NCBI GenBank assembly: GCA_018433015.1
Contig: JAHDSB010000082.1
Location: 1-49,664, forward strand
DNA length: 49,664 nucleotides
Direction of reading: 5' to 3'
From: Clostridia bacterium
Lineage (GTDB): Bacteria > Bacillota > Peptococcia > DRI-13 > SV3-B141
The notes under the pieces were generated by a model. It saw only the letters and a list, made by a program, of their open reading frames with translations, made no database searches and was not told where the DNA came from. Below are positions 43,126 through 49,664 of the stretch, in pieces (the first letter of the stretch is position 1; the number at the start of each line of letters is the position of its first letter). The position numbers and the translations under genes are program-made.

Positions 43126-44076
43126 GTGAATGAAACAAAAGGTTTAATATTTGATATTCAAAGTCACTCTGTCCATGATGGTCCCGGTAGCAGAACATTA
43201 ATATTTTTAAAAGGCTGTCCTTTACATTGTGAATGGTGTGCTAATCCCGAAGGTATGGAATATCGACAGAGGCCTTTATATAGGGTAACGAAATGTGTGC
43301 ACGTAAAACAGAAATGTGTGCGCTGTATAGAAAAATGTCCTTATGGCGCAATAAAGTCTAGTGGAGAAGAAGAGTTACCTTTAATTATTGATTGGGATAA
43401 ATGTGAAAAATGTACTACCATGGACTGTATTAAAGCTTGTCTCAATGATGCCTTTGTAATGTGCGGTAAGTATTATTCCGTAGCAGATCTTATGCGTATT
43501 TTTACCAGGGATATTAATTTTTGGGGAAGAAATGGAGGAGTCACATTTAGTGGAGGTGAACCTCTGGCCCAAAAAGAGTTTATTTTAGAAGTACTTAAAC
43601 AATGTAAAGAAAAGTATATACATACTGCCATTGAGACATCAGCATATACCTCCCGAGAGCATTTTTTGAATGTATTTAAATATATTGACTTTGCTTTTAT
43701 TGATATTAAACATATGGATTCTGATAAGCATAAGGAAAAAACAGGTGTAGGTAATGAAAGAATACTCGAAAACATAACGGACTTAATCGAATCAGGTTGG
43801 CCCGGTCGCTTAATAATACGTATGCCGGTTATAGAAGGATTTAATGACACAGATGAAAATGCTATTGCTACCGCAGAATTTATGAAAAACTTAGGTTTAC
43901 GGGAGATGAATATTTTACCTTTCCATAGATTAGGAGAATCAAAATGGAGACAGTTAGGTAAAATATATCCTTATAAAGACTGTGAAGGAACAACTGACGA
44001 GGTTTTAGGGCGCATTCAGGATATATATTTAGATAGGGATATCTTATGTTATGTTAGCAGTGATACTCCTTTTTAA
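43126..44076 (+). CDS. hpdA: 4-hydroxyphenylacetate decarboxylase activating enzyme (radical SAM)
   Basis: 316 residues, the length of known HpdA. Radical SAM cysteines are Cys31, Cys35 and Cys38 (GCPLHCEWC). A ferredoxin-like insert adds Cys64, Cys67, Cys71 and Cys93, Cys96, Cys101, Cys105 for two auxiliary [4Fe-4S] clusters, typical of activases for decarboxylating and dehydrating glycyl radical enzymes. FSGGEPLAQ binds S-adenosylmethionine. It abstracts the Gly878 hydrogen of HpdB through a 5'-deoxyadenosyl radical. GTG start with AGGAGGT. It is separated from hpdBC by the MFS gene, unlike the contiguous order in C. difficile. Confidence 0.94.
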   Translation: MNETKGLIFDIQSHSVHDGPGSRTLIFLKGCPLHCEWCANPEGMEYRQRPLYRVTKCVHVKQKCVRCIEKCPYGAIKSSGEEELPLIIDWDKCEKCTTMDCIKACLNDAFVMCGKYYSVADLMRIFTRDINFWGRNGGVTFSGGEPLAQKEFILEVLKQCKEKYIHTAIETSAYTSREHFLNVFKYIDFAFIDIKHMDSDKHKEKTGVGNERILENITDLIESGWPGRLIIRMPVIEGFNDTDENAIATAEFMKNLGLREMNILPFHRLGESKWRQLGKIYPYKDCEGTTDEVLGRIQDIYLDRDILCYVSSDTPF

Positions 44077-44103
44077 AAGAGGGAAAAAATCATGATAGAG
44101 CAA

Positions 44104-44136
44104 ATACAACCTGCATTTATACGTGCAGGTTTGTAT
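44104..44136 (+). terminator. hairpin after hpdA
   Basis: AACCTGCA pairs with TGCAGGTT, extended by ATACA/TGTAT with a bulge. The T tract is weak, so termination is likely but not certain. Confidence 0.55.
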
Positions 44137-44164
44137 ATATAAAGAGAAGTCTAACTGTTCAGCA

Positions 44165-44199
44165 CCCCAAATGTTAGTTTTGGCATCTAGCATTTGGGG
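44165..44199 (+). terminator. strong hairpin between the hpd locus and the coat genes
   Basis: A 13-bp stem (CCCCAAATGTTAG with CTAGCATTTGGGG, one G-U pair), a 9-nt loop and a short T run. It probably ends hpd transcription. Confidence 0.65.
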
Positions 44200-44310
44200 T
44201 TTACTTCGTTGTATGGCCTTATTTTTTAATTTATATTTTTTATTTATGTATACATTAAATAATTAGAAATGACTCATCCTAATAGTGAATAAAGAAAGGA
44301 GGGTAATCAA

Positions 44311-44595
44311 TTGCAAACACAAGATATTAATGCTCAACAAATGGGTAAGGGAATGCAGCAAAATAGAATGCCGGAACCACCTCAAATAATAACTTCCAAG
44401 GATTTAAGTTATATTCGGGATGCGTTATCTTGGGAGTTGGCTGCAATTAAAAAATTTAATCATTTTGCTCAGGAAGCACAAGATGAGAAAACCAGATCCG
44501 TAATCCAAAAAGTAGGGCAAGTACATCAAAAGCACTATAATAACCTTTTGAAGCATCTTAATCCGGCTAACTCAGCCAGTAAGTTAAAATCATAG
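44311..44595 (+). CDS. small spore-coat-associated protein (CotF-like helical)
   Basis: 94 residues. A Gln/Met-rich N-terminus (MQTQDINAQQMGKGMQQNRM) is followed by a helical hairpin (SYIRDALSWELAAIKKFNHF; VIQKVGQVHQKHYNNLLKHL) like the ferritin-like helical cores of CotF-family coat proteins. TTG start after AAGGAGGGT. It lies 12 nt before a clearer CotF homologue, so the pair is probably co-expressed late in sporulation in the mother cell. Confidence 0.72.
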   Translation: MQTQDINAQQMGKGMQQNRMPEPPQIITSKDLSYIRDALSWELAAIKKFNHFAQEAQDEKTRSVIQKVGQVHQKHYNNLLKHLNPANSASKLKS

Positions 44596-44607
44596 GGAGG
44601 TGTAGAG

Positions 44608-44967
44608 ATGCAACAACAACAACAAAACATGATTCAGAATCCCCAAATGCCTAATGAACCCCAAACACAAAGTCCCGAAATGAGTGATCGAGATAGACTA
44701 AATGATTGCCTATCCACATGTAAGTATATAACAGACGGATTGAATGTTATGGCGCGGGAAGCCAGCCATAAAGTGCTATATCAAGATGTAGTCAACATGC
44801 TTACCGAGACTCATAACGGTGCACGGGATATTTTTAACTTAATGTTTGAACAGGGACATTATGCTTTTGAAGCAGCTGAAGAGCAAAAAATTCAACAAGC
44901 TGAGCAACAATTTAAACAATATGCTCAAAATCAATTTCCTAATAAAGGCATGGGAATGATGCAATAG
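44608..44967 (+). CDS. CotF family spore coat protein
   Basis: 119 residues: a Gln/Asn/Pro-rich head (MQQQQQNMIQNPQMPNEPQ), then the CotF-type helical domain (DRLNDCLSTCKYITDGLNVM, EASHKVLYQDVVNMLTETHN, DIFNLMFEQGHYAFEAAEEQ). GGGAGGTG precedes the ATG. CotF proteins are structural components of the endospore coat. A terminator follows 15 nt after the stop. Confidence 0.85.
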   Translation: MQQQQQNMIQNPQMPNEPQTQSPEMSDRDRLNDCLSTCKYITDGLNVMAREASHKVLYQDVVNMLTETHNGARDIFNLMFEQGHYAFEAAEEQKIQQAEQQFKQYAQNQFPNKGMGMMQ

Positions 44968-44982
44968 CAGATTTAGCTTAGA

Positions 44983-45015
44983 AAAAAGGAACTTATTACA
45001 TTAAGTTCCTTTTTC
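44983..45015 (+). terminator. terminator of the coat gene pair
   Basis: A 12-bp stem built on AAAAAGGAACTTA and TAAGTTCCTTTTT, loop TTACAT, with T residues. Confidence 0.85.
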
Positions 45016-45091
45016 TGATTAAATTGACATAAAGATTATCGTATATAAAAAAAGCTCCCTCATATAATAATCCTGCGGAGGGAGTGATTAT

Positions 45092-45976
45092 ATGGTGGAT
45101 CCTATTTCCATAGGTACTAATACAGTTCCTAACATTTTAACTGATAAATTAAAAAAAGAACTTATATTTTTGCAGAAAGAAGGGCTTCCTTTAGATATAG
45201 TCATGGACAACATTGGGGAATTTACTTTTTTAGATTGCTTAGTTTCCGATAAAAAAGGGAAAGGCAGAGAAAATCTGGAGACAATAAAGTCTTATATAGC
45301 TAATTGTCTTGCTGAAGTGATTGTTGATGAATGGGAAGCCAGGATTATCAGGAAGGTTATTCGTCATAATTATTATTATTACAATGAAGATGAAAAGCAG
45401 CATATTCTTTCTAAAGCTAAGGAAATCCTAAACCCAGTTGGTTTTGGCTCATATCAGAGATTACAACGCAAAGAAAAAGTAATGCAAAAAATCCTCGAAT
45501 ACTTGAATCTTCATAAAGAATTGATACTGGAGGGATTTATCAATTTTCGCCTTAAGGATTATCAGGAAGAACTAGAACAAATTGTTAATTCTGCAGTAGA
45601 CGAATTCCTATTAGAAAAAGAATATCTGGAGTTCATTAGACTATTAAAATATTTTGTTGATATACAAGAACCTAAAATTAAGCAGATAAAAATAATATTT
45701 AGGTCCAATGGTAAATTTGAATTACTGGATAGTGAAAATCAACCTGTGCAACATGAATGTTTACAGGGTTTGTTATTAGATTTAAAAGAAAATGAAATCA
45801 ACTATGATGATTTACTTATAAGTGCTTTGATTACTTTAGCTCCTGAAGAGGTTGAATTACACATAGAGGAAGGAGTAACTACAGGAGATACTATAAAAAC
45901 TATTGAAAATGTGTTCGGTAAAAGAGTTACAAAGTGTGAGGGCTGCGATATCTGCCGCCCTAATAAGAATAATTAA
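45092..45976 (+). CDS. ytxC: putative sporulation protein YtxC
   Basis: 294 residues, mostly helical. Its length and pattern fit the YtxC family of Firmicutes: a middle part IANCLAEVIVDEWEARIIRK, EGFINFRLKDYQEELEQIVN, and a C-terminal beta/Cys region FGKRVTKCEGCDIC. Sporulation linkage is known for the family, but the biochemical role is not. GGAGGGAG precedes the ATG. A terminator overlaps the stop codon. It is placed next to coat genes, in keeping with a sporulation role. Confidence 0.82.
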   Translation: MVDPISIGTNTVPNILTDKLKKELIFLQKEGLPLDIVMDNIGEFTFLDCLVSDKKGKGRENLETIKSYIANCLAEVIVDEWEARIIRKVIRHNYYYYNEDEKQHILSKAKEILNPVGFGSYQRLQRKEKVMQKILEYLNLHKELILEGFINFRLKDYQEELEQIVNSAVDEFLLEKEYLEFIRLLKYFVDIQEPKIKQIKIIFRSNGKFELLDSENQPVQHECLQGLLLDLKENEINYDDLLISALITLAPEEVELHIEEGVTTGDTIKTIENVFGKRVTKCEGCDICRPNKNN

Positions 45977-46005
45977 AGTTCACGTGAAAAGCGTGAACTT
46001 TTTTT
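45975..46005 (+). terminator. terminator of ytxC
   Basis: A 10-bp perfect stem (AAAGTTCACG with CGTGAACTTT), a 7-nt loop and a T tract. Confidence 0.9.
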
Positions 46006-46169
46006 ATCGTACGCCCGGTATGGGCTTGGAAAAATACATGGCAGTATGCGATAATAAACAAGAATACTAATAACAGTATTCTTCCTAAGTGAAGCCCGAC
46101 TAAAAGATAGTTTGCATAAGCCCGCACGGTTTTTTGTGAACTAGTGTATAGAAGTGGGGGGAGGTTTAC

Positions 46170-46223
46170 TTGGTGTTGACAAAGAAGAAACAGCACTATG
46201 CAGCAATGGAGGCAGTTAGATGA
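46170..46223 (+). CDS. possible 17-codon ORF coupled to the DUF445 gene
   Basis: A TTG ORF (peptide MVLTKKKQHYAAMEAVR) follows GGGGGGAGG closely. Its TGA overlaps the next gene's ATG as ATGA, which would couple translation. It is too short to recognise and may be chance. Confidence 0.25.
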   Translation: MVLTKKKQHYAAMEAVR

Positions 46224-46840
46224 AGGGATTTGTTATAATAATATTTATGGGAGTAATAGGTGCTTCTATAGGTTGGATTACAAATATTTTTGCTATTAAA
46301 CTTTTATTTCGCCCTTATTCCCGTGTTGAAATACCTATTATCCACTGGGGGATACAAGGATTAATCCCTAAAAGAAGAGCAGATATAGCTACAGCTTTAG
46401 GCAATATAGTAAGCACAGAATTAATAACGGGAAAAGATATAATGGCCAGTCTAAAGCAAAAAGAAGTGAAAATAAATATAGCCAAAAGAATGAAAAAGTA
46501 TATTCAAGAAAGAGTATTAGAACATCTTCCTTCCGTCATTCCCTATACTATTCAATTAACATTAGCCGAATATGCAGGGAATATTTTATATCAGGAAATA
46601 GATAATTTTTTGGATGACCCGGAACAACTAATTAAGAAAAGTGAAATGGAAGAGATAAAGGGGCAGATTAAAAGAATAGTAGAAGAGAAAATCTTATCTT
46701 TGGACATGGTTCAAATGGAGAGCCTTACATATCAATTAGCTAAAGCTGAGTTAAAGCACATAGAGATTTTAGGAGGAATATTGGGTTTCCTTATCGGAAT
46801 AATACAAGGCTTAGTTTACTTTTATATTTATCAGGCATAA
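46220..46840 (+). CDS. DUF445 family membrane protein (YheB-like, short)
   Basis: 206 residues. The N-terminal GVIGASIGWITNIFAIKLLF and GIQGLIPKRRADIATALG are the DUF445 signature; a central helical region and a C-terminal membrane helix (IEILGGILGFLIGIIQGLVY) follow. Related YheB of Bacillus is longer (about 375 residues), so this is a compact form with two terminal membrane segments. GGAGG lies 8 nt before the ATG. The function of the family is unknown. Confidence 0.85.
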   Translation: MKGFVIIIFMGVIGASIGWITNIFAIKLLFRPYSRVEIPIIHWGIQGLIPKRRADIATALGNIVSTELITGKDIMASLKQKEVKINIAKRMKKYIQERVLEHLPSVIPYTIQLTLAEYAGNILYQEIDNFLDDPEQLIKKSEMEEIKGQIKRIVEEKILSLDMVQMESLTYQLAKAELKHIEILGGILGFLIGIIQGLVYFYIYQA

Positions 46841-46873
46841 AAAAAGGTTGCATTTTTACATGCAACCTTTTTT
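46841..46873. terminator. bidirectional terminator between the DUF445 gene and the minus-strand small gene
   Basis: A 13-bp stem (AAAAAGGTTGCAT with ATGCAACCTTTTT) and a T tract. The A-rich left arm lets it serve the convergent gene too. Confidence 0.9.
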
Positions 46874-46879
46874 GGAAAG

Positions 46880-47059
46880 CTATAATCTTTTATCATATTC
46901 TTCAACAAGGCTATCTATAAGCTCACTGTAATTTGAAGTGTTATGGTTATGACAGGCTATAGCAAGATTATTGCGCCTTTGTAAATGAGTATATTTGAAA
47001 TAGGCAATCATTATTGCTATTGCAAACCATACTATACCGAATATTATAATTTTTAGCAT
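46880..47059 (-). CDS. 59-residue single-pass membrane protein
   Basis: ATG at 47057-47059 with GGAAGGGGGGAT upstream; the longer frame starts ahead of this site. One membrane helix (IIIFGIVWFAIAIMIAYF, about residues 4-21) is followed by a polar tail with several His and Asn residues and an acidic C-terminus (SELIDSLVEEYDKRL). No family is recognised. It is convergent with the DUF445 gene. Confidence 0.6.
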   Translation of the reverse strand: MLKIIIFGIVWFAIAIMIAYFKYTHLQRRNNLAIACHNHNTSNYSELIDSLVEEYDKRL

Positions 47060-47095
47060 TTGGTATCCCCCCTTCCTGCGCTTCGCTAAACCCAA

Positions 47096-47215
47096 CTAAC
47101 TCTACTAAAGATCAAGAGCGGGACCCTTAGGATGGAGCTAGTCTTCGTGTTTACCGCTTCCCTATTACGGTAGTAATAGGTGACACAGAAACAGCTATAA
47201 TACTTTAAGTGCAAG
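47096..47215. other. structured spacer without a gene
   Basis: A perfect 8-bp hairpin (CCTATTAC-GGTA-GTAATAGG) sits inside a longer pairing (AGCT-x4-TTC-GTGT with ACAC-A-GAA-x2-AGCT). The segment lies between two divergent genes and could be a 5' leader of either. It does not match a riboswitch class I can recall. Confidence 0.35.
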
Positions 47216-47349
47216 AAATATGCCAAGTTAATAATTATTTAAAGTAACAGGAATATTGAATAAAATAGTTAAATATAGTATGCAAAAATGAAAACTAATT
47301 TCCTTGGAGAAAACATTAATATAGTCAAATCAAGGTTTATTGGTAAGCA

Positions 47350-47383
47350 AAATTGCATATAGTTAGAAAATAAATTGCATATA
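47350..47383. repeat. 12-bp direct repeat with 22-bp period upstream of the sigma-54 activator
   Basis: AAATTGCATATA occurs at 47350-47361 and 47372-47383. The 22-bp spacing is about two helical turns, so both copies face the same side of the DNA. This suits an activator or repressor site for the gene starting at 47411. Confidence 0.5.
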
Positions 47384-47410
47384 AATAGGTGAGAAGAGGA
47401 GGTGATAGCT

Positions 47411-48808
47411 TTGGAAAAACTACTATTAAAAAAAGAAAATGAGCTTTTATATAAGATTATTGAATCTTCATATGATGGGATTTTCATGGTTGATAATAAA
47501 GGTAAAATAGTTTATTGTAACAGCGCATATCTGCGTATCTCCGGTTTAAATAAAGAGAAAATAATGGGGCGCTATATGCAGGACCTTATAAACAAGCAAG
47601 AAATTCCCGATGCGGCTTCTTTAGATGTTTTAGAAAGCAAAAAACATGTTACAAAAAATATAGATTATTATAATGGAGTGTCGGCACTGGTTACTAGTAC
47701 GCCTATATTCGATGATTCTGACAACTTAATTCGTGTTTTTTCAAATGTAAGGGATATTACTGAATTAATCCACTTAAGAGAAGAATTAAAAAATACAAAT
47801 GACCTTAATAAAGAGTATCAACAACAATTATGGAAAACTCAATATGGGTCTAAGGGAAATAATCAATTCATTGTGAAAAGCGCGGTTATGCAAAATATTG
47901 TCCGTTTAGCTTTACGAGTAAGTCATATTAGCTCCCCTGTTTTAATACAAGGTGAATCAGGGGTGGGAAAAGATATTATTGCTAGATTTATACATAACGG
48001 AACTGAAAAAATAACAGCACGACCCTTCATCCACATTAATTGTAGCGCAATTCCTGAAACATTATTGGAGTCAGAGCTTTTCGGTTATGAGTCAGGAGCC
48101 TTTACCGGCGCTGCTAAAGGAGGAAAAAGGGGGCTATTTGAACTAGCTAACGAAGGTACTTTATATCTTGATGAGATAGGGGAGATGCCCCTAACTACTC
48201 AAGTTAAATTGCTTAATGTATTACAAAATAATAAATTTTACAGGCTTGGTGGGACAAAAAAAATAAGCGTTAACTTTAGGATTATTGCTGCTACTAATAA
48301 AAATTTAGAAGAAGAAGTAAAAAGTAGCAGGTTTAGAGAAGATTTGTATTACCGTCTCAATGTAATACCTATTTATATTCCTCCCCTACGTGAACGTCTT
48401 GAAGATATTGTACCCCTTATAATGCATTTTGTCGAAACTTATAATGGCAAATTTGGTTTTAATAAGAAGATTCTATCTACCACAATAGAATTCTTAACCG
48501 GTTATAAATGGCCTGGTAACGTGCGGGAGTTGAAAAATGTAGTGGAAAGAATGGTTGCCCTGGCTGAGAGTGACATTATTGATGAGCAGTGTATACCACA
48601 CTATATAAGAAAGGAAACCGGCAAGCAGCAGTATATCTATACCCCAGATTATTTTGATTCTTTTAACTTAAAGGATATAATGGGTAAAGTAGAATGTGAA
48701 GTAATAAGTAAAGCATTAAATACTTTTGGTTCTTTACGTAAGACGGCGTATCATTTAGGGATTGATCTTTCTACATTAGTGCGTAAAAAGAAAAGGTACA
48801 AGTTATGA
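47411..48808 (+). CDS. PAS-domain sigma-54-dependent transcriptional activator
   Basis: About 465 residues from TTG 47411, which follows GGAGGTGAT; the GTG at 47402 lies within that site. The PAS domain (about 15-125: IIESSYDGIFMVDNKGKIVY, FSNVRDITEL) is followed by an AAA+ domain with GESGVGKD, the sigma-54 loop GAFTGA, TLYLDEIGE and FREDLYYRLNVIP. The C-terminal Fis-type HTH is FGSLRKTAYHLGIDLSTLVR. No receiver domain, so the PAS domain senses the signal. No good -24/-12 promoter is seen nearby, so the target may lie outside the window. Confidence 0.93.
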   Translation: MEKLLLKKENELLYKIIESSYDGIFMVDNKGKIVYCNSAYLRISGLNKEKIMGRYMQDLINKQEIPDAASLDVLESKKHVTKNIDYYNGVSALVTSTPIFDDSDNLIRVFSNVRDITELIHLREELKNTNDLNKEYQQQLWKTQYGSKGNNQFIVKSAVMQNIVRLALRVSHISSPVLIQGESGVGKDIIARFIHNGTEKITARPFIHINCSAIPETLLESELFGYESGAFTGAAKGGKRGLFELANEGTLYLDEIGEMPLTTQVKLLNVLQNNKFYRLGGTKKISVNFRIIAATNKNLEEEVKSSRFREDLYYRLNVIPIYIPPLRERLEDIVPLIMHFVETYNGKFGFNKKILSTTIEFLTGYKWPGNVRELKNVVERMVALAESDIIDEQCIPHYIRKETGKQQYIYTPDYFDSFNLKDIMGKVECEVISKALNTFGSLRKTAYHLGIDLSTLVRKKKRYKL

Positions 48809-48924
48809 CTACAGAAAATTCTGATTTAACTATAAATAACGAAAATATAAAAGATATTTAAACCTATTATAATTATTAAAGCTATAAGAGTAAGGTCTGA
48901 AATAATGGGAGAGGGGGACATTAG

Positions 48925-49113
48925 ATGAAAAATATTGGTCAAACAGATAAATATCTTAGATTAGTAATTGGTTTAGGTATTATGGCTTGGGGATTATACA
49001 TTCATACTATGTGGGGCTTGCTTGGTTTGTTACCCCTTTTTTTCATGGTGCTTGGCTGGTCACCCTTATATGCTGTTTTAGGTATTTCTACTTTAAAAAA
49101 GAAAAAGAATTAG
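48925..49113 (+). CDS. DUF2892 (YgaP-type) small membrane protein
   Basis: 62 residues: NIGQTDKYLRLVIGLGIMAW, two membrane helices, WGLLGLLPLFFMVLGWSPLYAVLGIST, then a lysine tail. This is the DUF2892 pattern, also found as the membrane part of the YgaP rhodanese. GGGAGAGGGGG precedes the ATG. It follows the sigma-54 activator gene by 116 nt. Its role is unknown. Confidence 0.85.
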   Translation: MKNIGQTDKYLRLVIGLGIMAWGLYIHTMWGLLGLLPLFFMVLGWSPLYAVLGISTLKKKKN

Positions 49114-49146
49114 CTAGTTAATACAATATTTCGATAAGATATAGAA

Positions 49147-49194
49147 AAAGGGCTATTACATATTGGATTATTTGTCCATGTATAATAGCCCTTT
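49147..49194 (-). terminator. terminator of the serine dehydratase gene
   Basis: AAAGGGCTATTA and TAATAGCCCTTT form a 12-bp stem with a long loop. On the minus strand it is followed by a T run. It may also end the convergent DUF2892 gene. Confidence 0.8.
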
Positions 49195-49216
49195 CCACAA
49201 ATTATAGTAAATCTGT

Positions 49217-49664
49217 TTATCTGCGGGCATCTCTTAGATCTTGTTCTTGGGCAAGTTTGCATCCTGTTGGTGTCAAACAAAGGCCTCCATTACATGTACA
49301 TCTTAACTCACTAGGCAATTGGGCTCCTATTCTAAACATGGTTTCGGTTACTTCATCAAGGGGGATACAAGGATCAAAACCACCCATGATAATATTAGCT
49401 GATACCACTGCGTTTGCGCTAGCACTAACGTTTCTGCTAATACAAGGAACTTGGACAAGACCCGCTACAGGATCACAAATGATTCCTAGTATATTTTGAA
49501 GAGCTACTGAGGCAGCAGCAAGTGCTTGGTGTGGTGTACCTTTTAAATAATGGATTAGTCCCCCGGCAGCCATAGCTGATGCGGCACCGGGTTCAACTTG
49601 ACATCCATAGAGTTCGGCGGAGAAGTTACAGTCTTTGGCCATGCAAACACCAATAATGGCAGTA
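49217..49664 (-). CDS. sdaAA: L-serine dehydratase alpha-type, C-terminal part (5' end beyond window)
   Basis: The frame stays open to the window edge, so the gene is truncated here; 148 residues are visible (first residues TAIIGVCMAKDCN). They match the C-terminal half of the Fe-S L-serine dehydratase alpha domain: GCQVEPGAASAMAAGGL, the hallmark CDPVAGLVQVPCISRN with cluster cysteines, and GGLCLTPTG near the end. The enzyme deaminates L-serine to pyruvate and ammonia. The end of the domain reads RCTCNGGLC, richer in Cys than usual, so a specialised relative is possible. A terminator follows the stop. Confidence 0.85.
   Translation of the reverse strand, partial: TAIIGVCMAKDCNFSAELYGCQVEPGAASAMAAGGLIHYLKGTPHQALAAASVALQNILGIICDPVAGLVQVPCISRNVSASANAVVSANIIMGGFDPCIPLDEVTETMFRIGAQLPSELRCTCNGGLCLTPTGCKLAQEQDLRDARR

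Noticed and set aside
44092-44142. 16-codon ORF after hpdA
   Set aside because: It coincides with the hairpin at 44104-44136. The peptide is a by-product of the inverted repeat.
47340-47357. TGGTAAGCAAAATTGCA as a sigma-54 promoter of the PAS activator
   Set aside because: The distance between GG and GC is 11 nt instead of the required 10, and the CAC part of the -24 box is missing.

Overview
The window looks like chromosome from an anaerobic, endospore-forming, low-G+C Firmicute (class Clostridia). The evidence is strong AGGAGG-type ribosome sites, sporulation genes (a Spo0E-like regulator, two CotF-like coat proteins, YtxC, candidate Spo0A boxes), an [FeFe] hydrogenase, a glycyl-radical enzyme, PTS-dependent dihydroxyacetone kinase and AgrBD-type peptide signalling. 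I cannot name the genus from sequence alone.

Layout. (1) 1-2.25 kb: an agr-like quorum-sensing operon with a small membrane protein, a GHKL histidine kinase, AgrB and a 40-residue AgrD-like precursor whose predicted ring residue is Ser rather than Cys. (2) 2.28-6.12 kb: FMN riboswitch plus ribD-ribE-ribBA-ribH. (3) 6.1-9.2 kb: tiny ORFs (one Spo0E-like, one glycine-zipper peptide), an [FeFe]-hydrogenase-family protein and a DegV protein. (4) 9.4-12.1 kb: an SsuA/THI5-type ABC importer. (5) 12.4-24.8 kb: plsY, then a large glycerol operon behind a good sigma-54 promoter: glpP, two paralogous small membrane proteins (probable non-GlpF glycerol transporter), glpK, a three-gene flavoprotein module for glycerol-3-phosphate oxidation, a sigma-54 activator, dhaK-dhaL-dhaM and pyk. 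Two GlpP-type leader/terminator elements sharing a 13-nt box divide the operon. (6) 24.8-29.4 kb: an ECF S-component, a structured RNA, a chemoreceptor behind candidate Spo0A boxes, a secreted propeller-like protein, a transcribed tRNA-like RNA and tRNA-Val. (7) 29.4-34.3 kb: a more G+C-rich permease with a divergent Crp/Fnr-type regulator, a Cys-rich protein, a stand-alone B12 methionine-synthase-activation-type protein and a LigD-type polymerase. (8) 34.4-44.1 kb: a PocR-LuxR regulator, a Cache histidine kinase and a REC-HD response regulator, followed by a 4-hydroxyphenylacetate decarboxylase locus (hpdB, hpdC, an MFS transporter, hpdA). (9) 44.3-49.7 kb: coat proteins, YtxC, a DUF445 protein, small membrane proteins, a PAS/sigma-54 activator and the 3' end of an L-serine dehydratase alpha gene.

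How it fits together. Glycerol would enter through the small paired membrane proteins, be phosphorylated by GlpK and oxidised to dihydroxyacetone phosphate by the flavoprotein module. DhaKLM would bring in dihydroxyacetone at the expense of PEP, and Pyk would complete the route to pyruvate. The sigma-54 promoter and the GlpP antiterminators suggest a two-step control. In the hpd region, tyrosine-derived 4-hydroxyphenylacetate would be imported by the MFS protein and decarboxylated to p-cresol, with the adjacent three-gene sensory set as the natural candidate for control. The sequence supports the hpd assignment strongly: Cys508, Glu510, His541, Glu642 and Gly878 all sit at a constant +5 offset from the catalytic residues recalled for the Clostridium scatologenes enzyme.
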